Below, piece after piece: positions 5,379 through 5,696 of a stretch of DNA of 5,696 nt. The stretch lies in assembly GCA_018263655.1 (NCBI GenBank), contig JAANWY010000134.1, positions 1 to 5,696 of the forward strand, given 5' to 3'. Positions within the stretch are counted from its first letter, which is position 1, and every line of letters starts with the position of its first letter. The stretch comes from Anaerolineales bacterium. Lineage in GTDB: Bacteria > Chloroflexota > Anaerolineae > Epilineales > JAANWY01. A model generated the notes under the pieces. It searched no databases. It worked only from the letters and a program-made list of their open reading frames with translations, and was not told the origin of the DNA. Both the position numbers and the translations under genes were made by a program.

Positions 5379-5696
5379 GGCAACTCCGACATCTACGCCA
5401 TGGATGCCGAAGGCCGCGAGCTGCGCCGGCTGACGAACGACCCCGCGGCCGACGCCTGGCCCCGCATCTCGCCCGACGGCCAGTGGATTCTGTTCCAGTC
5501 GGATCGCGCCGGCAACAACGACATCTACCTCATGGACCGCGACGGTGGCCGCGTCACGCCAGTCGTCACGGATCCGGCCGAAGATCTGACGCCGGCTTGG
5601 TCGCCCGACAGCGAAGCTGTGTCTCCTCCGGAGACCCGGACACCACCCGCCATCTGCTGCATCATGTTGGGCGACGGCGATCTCGACATCTATCGC
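5310..5696 (+). CDS. TolB/PD40-type beta-propeller fragment, open at the right edge and lacking a start
   Basis: I translated this frame directly: 129 codons with no stop up to the last base. Three PD40 blades are visible: PVWAPDGEEIVFRSEWQG then NSDIYAMD (residues about 7-32), AWPRISPDGQWILFQSDRAG then NNDIYLMD (about 49-76), and LTPAWSPDS (about 93-101). The expected end of the third blade (a hydrophobic strand, then SDR) is garbled after about 5619, although the frame recovers to GDGDLDIYR at the edge. The first blade lies before the first in-frame ATG (5400). GTG at 5310 is the only earlier nearby start and offers no signal peptide, so the 5' end is missing. Such propellers usually sit in the periplasm or outside the cell and bind partners or glycans. 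The minus-strand neighbour carries the end of the same kind of blade, which suggests that the two are pieces of one gene. Confidence 0.7.
   Translation, partial: MASDRVPVWAPDGEEIVFRSEWQGNSDIYAMDAEGRELRRLTNDPAADAWPRISPDGQWILFQSDRAGNNDIYLMDRDGGRVTPVVTDPAEDLTPAWSPDSEAVSPPETRTPPAICCIMLGDGDLDIYR
5621..5635. repeat. 6-bp foldback hairpin where the PD40 signal breaks
   Basis: GTCTCC (5621-5626) and GGAGAC (5630-5635) pair around TCC. It lies exactly where the third PD40 blade stops looking like a blade. Confidence 0.6.
5671..5696 (+). repeat. 26-bp inverted repeat, edge copy
   Basis: All 26 bases match the reverse complement of 5265-5290. The match ends at the last base of the window, so the true length may be greater. 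The base just inside each copy (5670 against 5291) already mismatches. Confidence 0.95.

Overview
The window is high-GC bacterial accessory sequence, and both ends cut through genes. The compact minus-strand operons, heptamer-type minisatellites, the CTTCGACAGGCTCAG repeat motif and a ribbon-helix-helix/HNH gene pair of a kind I recall from Chloroflexota and cyanobacteria suggest a Chloroflexota (Anaerolineae-like) metagenome or single-cell contig. This placement is an inference; no rRNA or other marker gene is present.

Layout by position. (1) 1-2152, minus strand: a polysaccharide-exporter ATPase with a C-terminal sugar-binding domain (Wzt type), followed by an 11-bp-overlapping class I SAM methyltransferase whose C terminus lies beyond the left edge. 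The boundary between the two genes is made of tandem heptamer-type repeats that have become coding sequence on both sides. (2) 2252-3132, minus strand: a two-gene operon of a ribbon-helix-helix-like small protein and an HNH nuclease, joined by an ATGA overlap, with a good extended -10 promoter at 3253-3282. (3) 3313-3698: no convincing gene, but an unusual density of perfect or near-perfect hairpins, including a 21-bp stem beside the stop of the next gene. (4) 3699-5378, minus strand: a large, probably secreted-type protein that I do not recognise, preceded by the end of a TolB/PD40 beta-propeller repeat. (5) 5310-5696, plus strand: three PD40 beta-propeller repeats running off the right edge.

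How the genes may work together. The ATPase and methyltransferase look like the export and chain-capping part of a surface-glycan cluster, in the manner of E. coli O8/O9a, although the permease is not beside the ATPase here. The RHH/HNH pair is a separate co-translated module of unknown function with features of toxin-antitoxin or mobile nuclease cassettes.

The most striking feature is at the right end. One PD40-containing coding sequence appears to be split onto opposite strands, and an exact 26-bp inverted repeat encoding the same peptide (GDLDIYR) lies at 5265-5290 and 5671-5696, ending on the last base of the window. Inverting the segment between the repeats would place the plus-strand propeller in frame ahead of the minus-strand protein. 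This is either an invertible (phase-variable) segment or an inverted assembly or amplification chimera, and the sequence alone cannot decide between them.
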